64,000 nt of DNA from Thelephora terrestris (GCA_015956445.1 WIUZ02000007.1:1736001-1800000); one strand, 5' to 3'. Shown: positions 43,334 through 55,960, numbered from the stretch's first letter. Notes: generated from the sequence alone by a model not told the origin. Program-made: numbers and translations.

Positions 43334-46300
43334 TTACACTTTCGCCATTATCAAGACCTTTGCCACCACGCAGCCCCCGCTTTCGAGGTCGACTACGAGG
43401 TGCAAATTGAAGCCGTGTAACTGGACGCGGATGCAATCAACAGTGTTCGCGGTCACTGAGCGATGATCGACTCACAAGAAAATTTCCTTTCCCGTAAACT
43501 TTCTTACCCTTGTGTGAACTACTCCGTACGACCAATACCAAAGATATATCTATGGACGTCTGGAACCAGTCTGAAAAATCTATCACCAGGTTTTGCGGGC
43601 TGTTCCTGGGCGGAGACTTAGCGGTAGCGGCGGGAGTTGAAATGGACGGAGCACATGCCATATATATTCACCCCGATCGTCTTGAAGATTCGTCAGAGGA
43701 GTCGTGTAGTCTTTGTCTCCGTACTTGAACTTGACATAAAATTCCTGCGAAGGTGGCCGGTCGTTTGGAAATTTGATCCCGTGAACATGCAACTCGTATT
43801 TCGTTTGCAACTCTCGGGCCGCGAGCGGCTCCAGAGAAGCGCGGTTGACTTTAGGACGTGATTTGACCATGCGGTAAACTTCATCAATTGGTGGGCGTTC
43901 CCGAGGCCTCCTCCTCCAGCATTTCGCTAGAAGCCCCCAGAACAGGTCATCAAACGCTCCAGGAGGCCGCGCGGGCATCAACGGTACTTCCCGTTCGTAA
44001 TCATAACGCTCCCAGTACGTGAAGATCCCCGTCAGAACCTGACAAGCCGATGTGGGTTTTCACATCCTCGGGCAGGATGATATGGATTTGTAAGACTTCA
44101 CCTCGTAGATGACTATGGCCAGTTCATACACGTCGCTTTTCATCGACTTGGTTTCTGGTACCCCGCAAGGGAAGTCCTCGAGCACGGTCACAGGGGATTC
44201 CGAGCGAAAGTCGGAGAATAATGAGCTTTGAGATGCGGTAGTATTTGGCGTGTCGGGAATGGGAAATGCTAATCGGGCATTACCGTCGTCGTCGATTAAT
44301 ATGTGATCCTGTTCAGGATGTTAAGCCTTATCAATGAGAACAAAGTCTCACGTACTGGCCGGAAAGCGCCGTAAACCGCTCCAGTGGAATGCAGGAACCT
44401 CAACCCTTTGACCACACCCAATAGCTGTTTGTGAGGTTCACGTGAGCATTGGTAGAACACGGTCAGATTGAATACACTGGCCAAGTCATATCGATCTACG
44501 TCAGGATTCTGCTCCAGATATCGCCCGATGTCGCCGTTTTCGTACCAAGGAAACACCAGAGAGAAGTCAGAGGTGGTCGTTGACACCCCGTAAAAAGGGA
44601 TAATATTGGCATGTTCAATCTGCTTCATCAAAACCGCTGCCGCGCAAAACCGCTACAACATCCGTCAGCACAACGACAAACAAGCCCCATACTTGGGGTC
44701 ATGCAACACGCTTACCTCTTTGGCTATTGTTATGTCAGAGTCGCCTTTGGGAAACCCGAAACCCTTGCGCGCTTTGGTATCGCCATCGCCTTTGCCTCTG
44801 TGTAACCTAAGAACCTTGAGCGCCACCACCTCACCATCGTACACCCCCTTCCGAATCTCGGTCATCCCGCCGGCGTGTAGGGCACAGTCTCCTTGCTTCA
44901 CAACACCCCCAAGTTCATATGTCGTTGGAACTGTATGCCAGAGAGTACACAACTGCGAGAGTTCGATAAAACTATCCCCCTTCGGCCCTTCCTTTCTGTT
45001 CGCGAGTTCCTTGATAGGATAATCAGAGCGGGGAGGAGACATAGTGAGCGGGGTACCCTCGAAAGCTCGTTGATGCGGCGATAATCGCTTGGGAAGCCGA
45101 GGGGCGTCGTGACTGTGGGAAAGTCAGAGATGTGGGCTGTCCATGTTACGGGCAGCGAACTGTGGAAACTGAATAATTACCGCAATCAACGTGTTTTGCC
45201 CTAACCGCTCTCTTCAACAGTCGGCTTGTGCTGGATACCTCCGAGTCTGCGGCATATGGCCTATAGCTGCAAGAAGCGAAGGCGTGTCATGATGGCAGTC
45301 TCGTAAAGGTTGGATGTACTGGCCATTCGCGAAGAATCCGAACCACTTCCGCCATTGCAGGCCGGCAAGCAGGGTCTTGTTGCCAGCAGGCAAGTGTTAC
45401 TTCCCATACCGTGTCTGTTAAACTGGGTTCTCGCGGACGATCCGGCTGTTCGCCGCTCATAATCTTCGACACCGTGACCATGGTACTGAACTCGCTGAAG
45501 GGACTCTTTCCTGTGAAAACCTCAGAAAGGTTCAAGCATCAGGCAAACCATTCCTCATCAGACCTTAGGTACAGGGAGACGCGACAACTTACCTCCACCA
45601 CAACCATCCCAAAAGAAAACACGTCTGCTTCTCGAGTGTTTCTGTCGCCACTCCCGAGAACCTCCGGTGCGGCCCACCTGCCCGAATATCCCTGTACTTC
45701 TGTAACGAGAACGGAGGTCAACCCACGAACAACTGAGGCGAGGCCAAAATCTGCCAGACAGGCACGACCGGTGCAGTCAACGAGAATGTTGGGCTATGCA
45801 AGGGTCATCGATGCAGTCGAAAACGATGTAGAGTGGGAACCTGCCCCTTTCAGGTCTCCGTGCGTTGTGTGGCTTGCATGAAGATAGTTAAGACCTTCTG
45901 CTACATCCAACAACTTGGAATATATTGTTAGTCAGGTCCTGGTTACGGACGAGATACTCACCAAGCCAACCCGGTTTGCGCCTGGATTCTCGTTGACGTA
46001 TTCTCTTACGGTACCATTTGGCATCCACTCCGAGACAATTTGCAAGGGATTTTGCGTAACGCCGATGAAAGAAACAACGTTAGGATGTTCCAACCTTTTC
46101 CACGTGATCGCCTCCTTGCAAAACGACTTCATGATGATAGCATCTATTGGTAGATAAGCCGACACCAAATACTCACCTTCTTGACGGCCTCGCGATTTTG
46201 AACATGAAACCTTGGATCCTTGATGCAGACCTTGCGGCCGTTGTGGATGCCTTTCCATACATCGGAAAAACCGCCGCCGCCGACCGGGTCATCACCAACT

Positions 46301-46635
46301 CGGGAGAGACTGCCTGAAATCGTATAAGAAGATGGCAAGATCGCATTGTGGCCACAGAGGGTTCGTAGTTTGTGTAGGCATCGTCGGAAAATGTCGTCGG
46401 TGTTCGGAATGACATCAAGGATCTACTCAATCTGTTATGTAGGCGGGAAGGAGGCCAAAGGGGAGGAACGCACTTCGTCAAGGAAATCTACGAGGCGAGT
46501 CAACTCCGATCCTCGAAGAGTGGTAAGATACTGTTCTTCATCGTCACTTCGGAACAAGCAGTAGAGGCAGCGCGGGACATCAGGAGAATAAATGTCGAGT
46601 GAATAGAGGCGTTGTAGGACTTGTGAAGTGGACAT
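43334..46635 (-). CDS. Kinase-pseudokinase-C2-like protein, copy D
   Basis: Start MSTSQVLQRLYSLDIYS at 46635; stop TAA at 43334-43336 after VLIMAKV. Domain 1: GGGGFSDVWKG, GRKVCIKDPRF (Lys), HPNVVSFIGV, MPNGTVREYVNENPG, HGDLKG, ADFGLASVV, RWAAPEVLGSGDRNT, CWQQDPACRPAMAEVV, intact. Domain 2: AGGMTEIRKGVYDG (glycine loop degraded), VVALKVLRLHRG, HANIIPFYGV, FPWYENGDIGRYL, LHSTGAVYGAF (no catalytic Asp), DDDGNARLAFPI (no DFG), a pseudokinase. C2-like tail: LHVHGIKFPNDRPPSQEFY and a last exon CIRVQLHGFNLHLVVDL. No stop seen. CpG content is normal, making it the reference for copy C. Probably the most intact family member. Confidence 0.8.
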
Positions 46636-46639
46636 CGCA

Positions 46640-48149
46640 GGCGGTTCCGCTTCCAGAGTTCGACGGGCGGTGCAACTAAGGAAGGCACTTGCAGCCTACT
46701 AGCGCCGCTGCGAGCGTGACCTGGCAGTTTGCCATGCCGCCACTAGCGTCTCCCCATCCTAAGCATGGGGTCTTCGTCATGAGACGCAGCCCCGCCCACG
46801 ACCTTGAGGCTGCCTACGTCTAAATTCAATCCGCGATTGAGTTGGACATCGGTGACTCCGCGTCAAAGTTTGCGATGAAAAGTCTTGCTTTCCTCGATTT
46901 CCCCGAACCCCTCTGGACGCCTCAGTCACTTGCCGAGGCTCCTGATATCGGTGTTTCCCATTCCGACAACCCACACTTGGAGTACGCAGGGCTCGCTGTG
47001 TTATTTTGGGGTGTCTCTGCAGGGGTTCGATGTGTTATCGCTTATCGACTAACGGCCTTCTGGAGTGGGACTATCGGGACCGACTCGTCATCTACACTAG
47101 TTCAGACAAGAAGAAAAGTGGAATGAAAAGATATTCTGGGCGTGCGATTGTTGTCTACAAAAAGGCAACGAAGGTCCTCCCAAGCGCATACACCACGGAT
47201 CCCGCCGTGCTGGCCCTATGCAACAATTTACGGTGAAGGTGGTTCCCGATTCCCTCAAACCCTCGACACGATGAAGCCGCCTCACTACTAATCTCCTCAA
47301 GGTTTGCCACTGACGATCACCGGTAAGGGACGCAGTGGTACCTTACAACTAGTCACCAAAAACCCGCAGTCCGAAGTCTTGTTCATCGTCACCAACCCCC
47401 CAACTGCTTTCTTTTCAACATCCTCATCACTTCCGGTCGTCCGAAACGCAATCAGTCCTGAACCAACACCTTGGGATCGCGCGCCAAGGCGGTAACAATC
47501 AGGACGTGGTAGAGGCCGGGTTTTTGTGACGGTCGATGTCTCTCATTGGTGCGTGCGTTCGCTGCCCCTGACGTTGATATCCCAATCTGCCTTCGTATTG
47601 AAGTACCTTAGGGATCCATCCCCGCCGATTTCCACGCGGGGACGTTCTCTGACTGCCCGGAGTGAGTATCGTGTTCGTCTCGAAAGGAAAAAAACATACC
47701 GACATACACATGATGTTGAAACCCCTGACGAGCTCTTTCCTCGGGGAGCCTACAGCTGACGAGGACGACGATTAGGCAGAGATTCTCTGTTCTGATCCCT
47801 CGTGATGTTGATTTCCTCCCCCACATCGCCGGCCATATAATCGCCATTGAACTGGGATTGAGTCTATGTGTGTGGAGATACCACACGGTTCCCTGCGGTC
47901 TACCCTCAGTTTGCGTATAAGAAATCGCCTAAGAACCTTCATCAGTTAAAGGAGACGAGCGGCTACAACCCCCCTAGATGACCAGCGCAGTCTCATAGAA
48001 AGTGCTTCAACGGTGAGGCAAGAAAACCGGTAGGTATCGTTGGCGGAAATCTCATCGTATTGAACAAGGTCTGTAGAACGATCGTCGGAGAGGCCCGAGT
48101 GGCCCTGCGAACTGTCGAGAGTCAACTAAGGAGGCGTAGATAATCACAT
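46640..48149 (+). pseudogene. Decayed convergent segment, unit E
   Basis: A diverged copy of the plus-strand segment: words such as gtgacggtcgatgtctctcattggtgcgtg (about 47527) and atctgccttcgtattgaagtacc (47585) are shared with 40270 and 42360. Many frame breaks; no gene supported. Confidence 0.35.
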
Positions 48150-51100
48150 TCAAGCCGTCATCAAGATCTTGAGGTTCACTCTTTCGGCGTACGTTTTCGT
48201 GAGCTCCACTATGATCTGCTTGTTGACATTGTTCACGAGCTGGACGCGGATGGTCAACGATGTTCGCGGTGGCGGAATAGCTACAGACTTACGGAGAAAT
48301 CTCCCGTCACGTAAACTTTGTCCCTCTTGAGCGGACCGGTTCGCATGAAAACTTCCAGCGAGACCAACTGCCCATAGTTTTGTCCATCCGTTTCTATCAC
48401 CCAGTTTTCCGGACTGCTCCTGTGCGGGACCTGACTTAGCGGCAGCGATGAGAATCGAAACGGACGGAGCACAAACCATGTACGTTCGTCCGAGTCGTTT
48501 ATAAGATTCGTCGGAGAAGTCGCGTGCTCTCTGTTTCCGTACCTGAACTTTACATAAAATTGCTGGCGAGACCGCTGAGAGGACGGAACTTTGATGCTGT
48601 GAAGGCGCAACTTCAACACCCGCGGCAGCTCTCCGACCGCGGACCACTGCCGAGGGATGTGAGCGATTTTGGGACAAGATTTGAGGGTACGGTAGATGTC
48701 GACGATCGGCGGGCGTTCCCGGGGGGTCCTGCTCCAGCATTTCTCAAGGAGTTCCCAGACCGTGTCATCAATCACGCCAGGAAGCCGCGTCGGAATCCCT
48801 TCCTCCACTGGAGATGATAAGCCGCGATTGCTAGATTCCCAGTGCGGCGCTATCCCCGTCAAAACCTAACAGGCTGACGTGAGATTTTTCCTCGGATGAT
48901 AAGGGTTAGTAGGGTCTAACCTCGTAGACGACCATGGCTATTCCGTAGACGTCGTTCTCCATCTTCGCACCGTCCCTTGGCAGAGATTCTGTCGAAGAGA
49001 ATGGGATTGGTAGAGGTGGTACGTAGATGGGCATGGGCACGGGCAAGGGCAAGGAGGCTTCGGACGACGAATACGAACGCCTCCTCCGGTGCCGGCGGGT
49101 CGTCCTCCGGGGCACCAAACAATGAGTATTTGAAGTGTCATGCGCGGCTAAGGACAGTCGAGCGTTACCGTCGTCGTCGACTAATATGTGACTCTGTTAA
49201 CGGTGTTAAACGTTATCAATCACAAAAAAGTATCACGTACCAGTTGCACCGACCCATGAGCCACCCCGTTGGAATGCAAGAAGAGTAACCCTTTTACCGC
49301 ACCCAACACCTGTTCGCGAGATTCACGTGAGCGTTGGGTATGCACGGTTGGCTTGGATGTACCAACCAAGTCGTACCGATCTACATCAGGATTCTCCTCC
49401 AGATATCGATCGAGATGGCCGTTTTTATACCACGGAAACACCAGAGAGAAGTCGGAAATGGTCGTTGACACCCCATAAAAAGGGAGAATGTTGTCATGTT
49501 CAAGCCGCTTCATCAAAACCGCTGCCTCGCAAAACCGCTACGCCATCCGTCAGCACAACGACGAAGAGGCTCCCGCCTGGGGATCGTACAACACGCGTAC
49601 CCGTTGAGTAGCCTTTGTGTTGTATCGGGGCGACCCAACGCGACCGCGGGTGATCGCCTCACCATCGTCTTGGGACAACCCGATGACCTTGAGGGCCACC
49701 ACCTCGCCATTGTACATACCCGTCCAAATTTCGGTCCGCAGAGAGTCGTGTTCATGTTGGGTACGGTTCCCCTGTTTCACGATACCCTCAAGTTCATATG
49801 ACGCCGGGACTGCGTACCAGCGAGTACACAACTCCAAAAGCTCGTTATACAGGGCCCCTTTAGGCCCGCTCTTCCTATTTGCGAGGTCCTTGATAAAAAT
49901 GTTCAGAACTGGGAGAAGAGATAATGGGTGGTGTTACCTCTTCAATCTCGTTGATGCGTCGGTAAGCACCCGGAAAGCCGAGGGGCATCGTGACTGTAGG
50001 ATGGGTGGATATGTAAGTTATGCGTATCTCAATGATGGAAAACGGGTAATTACCAGAATCAATGTGTTTTGTCTCGGCCCCCCTCTTCACCGATCGTGGT
50101 GGACTCGAGCTGGATAAATGGAGGGCCGCAACACATAGCCTATAGCTGCAGGAAGCCGAGATATGTCATGATGACAGTCCCTCGAAGAGAAAAGGTACTG
50201 ACTATTCGCGAAGAATCTGAACCACCTTCGATATCGTGGGCCGGTGGGCAGGGTCGTGGCACCAACAAGTGTGTGTCATGTCCCATACCGAGTCAGTTAA
50301 ATCCGGGTCTTGTGGACGATCCGGCCGTTCGCCGTCCTTAATCTTCGACGCAGCGACTGTGGCAGTGGACTCGCTGAACGGACTTTTCCCCGTGAAGACC
50401 TTCGATAAGGTTACAGCGTCAGCAATCTCCTCACATCCAACACTGCAGAGGCAGGGACTGACCTCCACTACAACCATACCAAAAGCAAAGACGTCTGCTT
50501 CTTGAGTGTTTCCGACATCCCCACTCCTGAGCACCTCCGGTGCGGCCCATCTTGAAGTATATTCCGGCGCATTGGTTCCAAGAACAGAGCTCAACTCAAG
50601 AACAACCGAGGCAAAGCCAAAATCAGTCAGACGGGCATGGCCGCTGCTATCAACGAGAATGTTGGACTGGTCAAGGATTACTAATGCAGCTTGCAACAAG
50701 GCAGAGTGGGAACCTACCCCTTTCAAGTCTCCGTGAGATGTATGGTTTGCATGAAGATATTCGAGGCCTTCTGCCACGTCCAACAGCTTGAACAGATGTT
50801 GTCAGTCAAGTAATGATTACAGAGGCAAGACTCACCAAGCCAATTCGGTTTGCGCCCGGATTTTTGTTGACATACTGCGTTAGGGTTCCATTTGGCACCC
50901 ACTCCGAGACAAACTGCAAAGGATTTCGCGTGACGCCAATGAAAGCGACGACGTTTGGATGCCTGAACCGTTTCCACATGATCGCCTCCTTGTAAAACGC
51001 CTGTGACGACAGGAACCTTACCTTTCAGTGGGCGCAAAAAGAATAGACCAGTGGCAGAGACTCACCTTCTCTACGGGCTCACGGATTTGCTCAGGGACTC

Positions 51101-51523
51101 TCAAGTGTCTGATACAGACCTTGATGCCGCTGTGAGTGCCTTCCCATAGGTCGGAAAACCCGCCAAAGACGACTGGGTCATCACCAACTCGGGTGAGATC
51201 GCGTGAAAGGATGTAAGAGGATGGCAGAATCGCGTGATGGCCACAGATAGTTCGTAGTTTGTGCAGACATCGCCGGAAAAGGTCGTCGACGATCGGTGCG
51301 ACACCAAGGATCTATATCTGTTTCGTAAGCTAGAAAGCGGCTGAGGGGAAGGCACACTGACCCCGTCGAGGAAATCGACAAGTCGAACCAGCTCCAATCC
51401 CTGCAGACTGGACAAATACTGTTCTTCTTCGTCGGTTTGGATCAGGCAGTAGAGATAGCGCAAGAAATCGGGAGACGAAGCGTCGAGCGAATAGAGGCGT
51501 TGTAGGACTTGGGAAGTGGACAT
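48150..51523 (-). CDS. Kinase-pseudokinase-C2-like protein, copy E (domain 1 Lys to Arg)
   Basis: Start MSTSQVLQRLYSLDASS at 51523; stop at 48150 after NLKILMTA. Domain 1: FGGFSDLWEG, then GIKVCIRHLRV, where the ATP-binding Lys of the other copies is Arg (AGA, complement of 51108-51110). HGDLKGV, LTDFGFASVV and RWAAPEVLRSG are kept, so structure is conserved but catalysis is probably impaired. Domain 2: EIWTGMYNGEVVALKVI, NILPFYGVSTT, LHSNGVAHGSV and DDDGNARLSLA, again a pseudokinase, with an extra Arg/Ser/Pro-rich insert (RRHRRRRSYSSS). The C2-like tail is longest here: LRLHSIKVPSSQ, FYVKFRYGNREH and VIETDGQNYGQLVSLEVFM. It is the most diverged copy and the likely parent of the 505-1050 relic. 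Confidence 0.75.
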
Positions 51524-51529
51524 TGTGGG

Positions 51530-52603
51530 CGGTTCTACTTCCACAGTCCCACCGACAGTGCGGGGGTAACTGGGGGGAAGGGGGTGGATGCTGGGTTGCA
51601 GCCAAGGAGAAGGATACCCGGAACTCGTGGCAACCCAGCGCTATGACGTCCTGAACATCTCGGGCGCGGCTTTGTTGCAGGTCGTCCATGTCCGTCGATC
51701 ACTGAACGCCATCCCGCAATAGTCTGTCTACGAGTGTGAGACGCGATACCTTCCTATGAACTTGAGGCTGGCTGGGACCTGGGTCGAGGTTTAGTCCGTG
51801 ACTATACGATCGAGTTGAACACGGCTGACGACGATGACGTGAACTCCCATTCGCCTCAATTTTCTCGAACCTCCCTTCCTTTCGATACTGCACCGCATCC
51901 ATTTCCACACGACAACTCCCGCACTGACGTCCCCAAAATCGCGCGGCAAGAACGATAACAAGGATGCTGAAAGATCCGACTTCGGTGGACGACGCTTTTC
52001 AATTGTTCGTGCCCGATGGGCTAGCGGAGACGGATTTTCTCTTTGTTTTGCAGAGGGAGGTTCGCCACTCGTGGTGTCGGCTTTCCAGTCCGCCTTCTCA
52101 TTGGGGCATCCTATCCAACAATCCATTCCCACCCGCTGTAGTGCGCCTACAAACCCCGAACAAAATCATGCGTCCAATTTTCCAACAAGAATCACGGAGT
52201 CCGACTCATGATTGGTACCAGTGATCACAAGATGGCGCCAGTTCCCACAGCGTGTGTCGTTGCGGGTCGTGCAAACTCTATTGCACCGGCACGAAATTCC
52301 CTTGGTGAGGCCTTGAGGGACCGGTGAAACTCAACCAGGGGTTCGGAAGGCCCACGGTGCAGGACCCAGATTCACCCGCAAATCTAAGCTGGAATCCAGC
52401 CTCAAATTCAGAGAAGGGGAGGAGGATGCGAGGGTGGGTGGGAACGCTCTGAATGCAAATCTGCTGATCGTGCGGAAATGGGCACGATTGGCGTTGATTA
52501 ACGTGTCATTCGCCAGAGGGAAATATCTGAGCCATTTGTATCGTATCAGTACGAAAGTGATGCGCGAAAGTAGAATAAAGTCGGGCGTCAGAAGGGTTCG
52601 TGT
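51530..52603. other. Spacer upstream of kinase E with duplicated pieces
   Basis: 51640-51780 and 51900-52160 are shared with 40340-40480 and 40620-40870. A plus-strand reading includes VDDAFQLFVPDG but no full gene. 52165-52600 shows no recognisable feature. Confidence 0.4.
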
Positions 52604-54365
52604 TCACATTAGCCAACTATCTTTTAGTAACTCCTGTGTGCTCGGCCGCAGCTTGGGATCCAAAGTCAAGCATCTGCGCAAGAACGCAGCGACACCCGGG
52701 ATATCGCTTTCATCTACAACCGCGAGGGACCGTAAAAAGTCTTCGAGGGGAGTGGAATTATCGATCGTCTGAAGAAGCATGCCTAAGCGCAGACATTAGC
52801 TCAAGTAACTGCGATTGATGAGGTATGCTCGCCATTCTTGTCAAAGTATTTGTTCCTATCTTCGCAGGCTTGGAGGAACTCAAGCGGGAATGGCCCCAAG
52901 CACTCCACTATCAACCGCAAATGGAGATCGTTAGAATAACTGCCGCTTTCCTGGCCAAAGAGGTGGTATTCGGTGAGAAGCTCGAACAACTGTGACGCAT
53001 TCAGTATCAGCAGAGCGATGAAGCAATTAACTCACGAGGCAACCGACTGTCCAAATATCAATTGCAGATGTCCAGGGGTATTTGAGGGTGACTTCGGGGG
53101 CACGAAGGATAGGAGGTTGACAAAATCCATCTCTCCGGGGATTATCGACGGTAGTTACTATTGATGGCGCGTCAGTAAGGGTGAGCAACAGTGGTCGTAT
53201 TACCTTCGCTATAATCCACCACGCGCAATGAGATATCTTCAAGAGATCCACCAAGGTCGAGATACGGGAGAGGGGTAGAACGTGAGAAGACGAGAGGTAA
53301 AGCCAACGATTTCAGGGGGAGGGGGGGACCATAGATTTCCGCAGGGTGTGACTTAATGTATTCATCTATCCGCGAAGTTTCTGGTGGAGGTATTGTGACA
53401 AGGATGTTCTCGGATTTGAGGTCTCAATAAATGATTATCAATATACATTGGGGCAGGAGCGGAGTTAGCCCCACCAGTGTGAATGTACCCGCATTCGCGG
53501 TGAAGGTAATCCAGAGCGAGAAGGACTTGTTTTATTATGCGCTTTGCAACGGGCAGGGTGTACCGGTTCTGCCCGGACGGCCGGAGTGTTGCCAGGCTCG
53601 AGGATAGAGGGTCCGTCACGAAGCATAAATGACCGCCAGCCTCGCTGTAGGCAGTGAAACAGTGTCGGAGGGTCAAGCAGTGGTTGAATCCCGGGCTTTG
53701 GGGATTCGTGTTTTCAATCTTCCGATACGCGTCATATTCAATCGAATTGGCGCAGACGATACGTGCAGTAGCTTGCGATGTCAAGATCTTTATGGCAACG
53801 TAAGTCCTAGCCTTCGTTGACGTATCTCTGATTGGTGTAAAACGTTAATTATTGCCAGTGGGAATTCACGAGGAGCTTACAGGGCAAGCCACACGGAGGA
53901 GGATCCAGCCCAACCGAGCTGTGCTGGATGATCAAACACGGGCTGAGATGGGAAAGCTACAATACGGACCTTGCGGGCAAACTCGTAACGATTCAACGAG
54001 CGTCCAACTGCGGCAGAGGTGAAGTACCCGTGACCCTTCTCGAAACTCGAGAACAAGGGTTCTTCTGGAGGCTGATCGCCCCCTCCCATTGCATTGGCTA
54101 GTACCTTGGGGTCGATTGCCTTGAGATCTTCTTGAAAAGACGATTGCGCTTGCTTAACCGTCGTCGGTGCTTCTTGTAACTGCCCAGGAATCTCCTGCGG
54201 GGAAGATGGTTTGAAGATTGAGAACGTGCGGCCCCGAATGGAGGGAACATGTGGAGGAGTAAACGCGGCGAGGATTCTGGTCCTCAAGTTTTTAGAATGT
54301 GAAGCCGTTGCCCGTCCAGGGTTGAATGATGCGCTGCCGCGCTTCAACACGGTTCTGTTAGACAT
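52604..54365 (-). CDS. SRPK-like protein kinase
   Basis: About six exons; start 54365 (MSNRTVLKRGSASFNPG), stop 52604-52606 after LLKDSWLM. Exon 1 ends in LGWAGSSSVWLA (nucleotide-loop region) and splices to LDTSTKARTYVAIKIL (ATP-binding Lys). Then LTLRHCFTAYSEAGGHLCFV, PVAKRIIKQVLLALDYLH, and across a short intron CGYIHTDLKSENIL, the SRPK-type HTD catalytic loop. The metal-binding motif is VVDYSE rather than DFG. QPPILRAPEVTLKYPW and DIWTVGCL then FELLTEYHLFGQ follow, ending with PKLRPSTQELL. The SRPK family phosphorylates Arg-Ser splicing factors, but this type, expanded in Agaricomycetes, lacks the long spacer and may do something else. DYS in place of DFG and a short activation segment make catalysis doubtful. 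Confidence 0.8.
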
Positions 54366-55376
54366 AGTAGAAGGATAGTCGGAGCGAGTCGTGGCAGCCT
54401 AGAGCCATCCCGCAACAATCTCTGTCTACGATTATGAGACGCGATACCTCCCTCTTAACTTGAGGTTGGCTGGGAGGAGTGACTGGTCACAGTGACTATG
54501 CGATCGAGTTGAACACGGCTGATGACGTGAAGTCCCATTCGCCTCAATTCTCTCGAACCTCCCTAGCTCAGTCAGCTTATCCTCGGCTCTCCATCTTCAA
54601 GTTCCTCCCTTCACGCGCCTCCTTCGCATTGTAGTACAAGCGGTACCCCAAACCTTCGGGTTCTCGAAGTCCCAATTGATGATTTGGCGGTAAAAGTGGG
54701 ACAACTTGACCGTCCTAAGGCGCTGATAGACACCAACTCTTCCACGTTCCTCCTGTGCTCAGTCCTTACCTTCAATTTTACTAAGTTTTACTTCGGACCA
54801 ATCCAACTATGTATGCACCAAGCATTGGAACAGGTGTCCACTCCCGACTCTCGACCCAAATATGTATACCCCGTACGCCTCCGAGCTTCTGTCGTCGGTT
54901 TCTTTGGATTTCATCAATTCGGACCAAGATGAAGCTCTCTCATCTGAGGCTGGTTTGACTACAGATACGGCATGTTTGTTGTCTACGCCCTACAGCCGGC
55001 TTTACAGCGTCATGGACGCAATTCGATGTGGAAAGACATTCGTGAGTCCGTGACACATTCTTAGCGTTCGGCAGAGCTCAGCGGATATAGTTTTGAACTT
55101 ACGACCCTTGTCAGCGCTGCAGGCTTAGACGTCTCATGCACACCCGCACACAAGAGGATAGCGCCAAAATTTGATCCAGCTAGACTTTTCGGTCTTAGTC
55201 CCTGGCTCAGCTTAGCTCAGCTCACGGCAACACTACATACTCGCAAGCCAGTGCGTGGGAACATGTTTGGGGCTGTGCGGTATATATTTATAACAGTATA
55301 TAACCCGGGATCCCGTGGTATCGTTTGTATCAGTATCCCCAAAGAACTCCACCTCCAACCGATTCGCGACGTCCTA
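54366..55376. other. Intergenic region
   Basis: 54390-54550 repeats the block seen at 51700-51850 and 40400. Plus-strand frames at 54684-55053 have no recognisable motif. The SnoaL-gene promoter lies at the end. Confidence 0.4.
55280..55310 (+). promoter_or_regulatory. Probable TATA region of SnoaL-like gene
   Basis: tatatatttataacagtatataac about 75-95 bp upstream of the ATG at 55377. Confidence 0.45.
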
Positions 55377-55960
55377 ATGGCCGGCCTACAAACCAACGGT
55401 TCCCCTCAACTCGAGCTCCTCCGCTCATTTTGTCTTGGGATCGAACAGAAGGACCTGTCCCAAACTGCAAAAGCCATGCACAAGGACCATCGCCGTATCA
55501 CTTATCCCAAAAGTCTCAACATTCCAACGCAAACGGGGGAGCAGTACCTTGAGCGCCTTGAAGGATTTCTCAAAGCTATGGCCGATGGCCCCAAGGCATG
55601 TTAATATCAGCCACTACCTGATCTGCCTTCCTCCCGGGCTAAACCATCCCCGTAGATGACCTTTCATTCTGTGATTGAGACTCCAGGAAAAGTTGTCGTT
55701 CATGTGCGTATCTCAAGCGCTCTGGTCACCGATACCGCGTTTCCCAACGGGTCCCTTCCTCATAGATTACATCAAACGGGATTAGTCCACTCGGGGTCAA
55801 CATGGATCGTGAAATGATCTTGACCGCACACATCGTCACTGACGAAGACGGAAACCTGAAGATCAAGCAAGCTGAAGAGTTCACTGACTCCAAAGCCCTC
55901 CTTGACGTTGTCAAGGCCATCGAGGAGGCAAAAGCAAACGTGGAGCACCCTGCTACCTGA
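55377..55960 (+). CDS. SnoaL/NTF2-like protein
   Basis: Three exons (55377-55595, 55656-55703, 55766-55960) join in frame to 153 residues. Intron 1 uses a GC donor (AAG-GCATGT...CGTAG); intron 2 is GT-AG. Motifs fit fungal SnoaL-like/NTF2-fold proteins: MAGLQTNGSPQLELLRSF near the start, LSQTAKAMHKDHRRITYP, then FHSVIETPGKVVVH, and the final strands AHIVTDEDGNLKIKQAEEF with DSKALLDVVKAIEEA. Such small barrels act as ketosteroid-isomerase-like enzymes or ligand-binding proteins; the actual role of fungal members is mostly unknown. It is intact. The upstream ATG at 55251 precedes the TATA region and is unlikely. A frame that ignores intron 1 would end after DGPKAC. Confidence 0.75.

Noticed and set aside
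54684-55053. Small plus-strand gene before the SnoaL-like gene
   Set aside because: No domain, no intron signals, and part of the region belongs to a repeated spacer.
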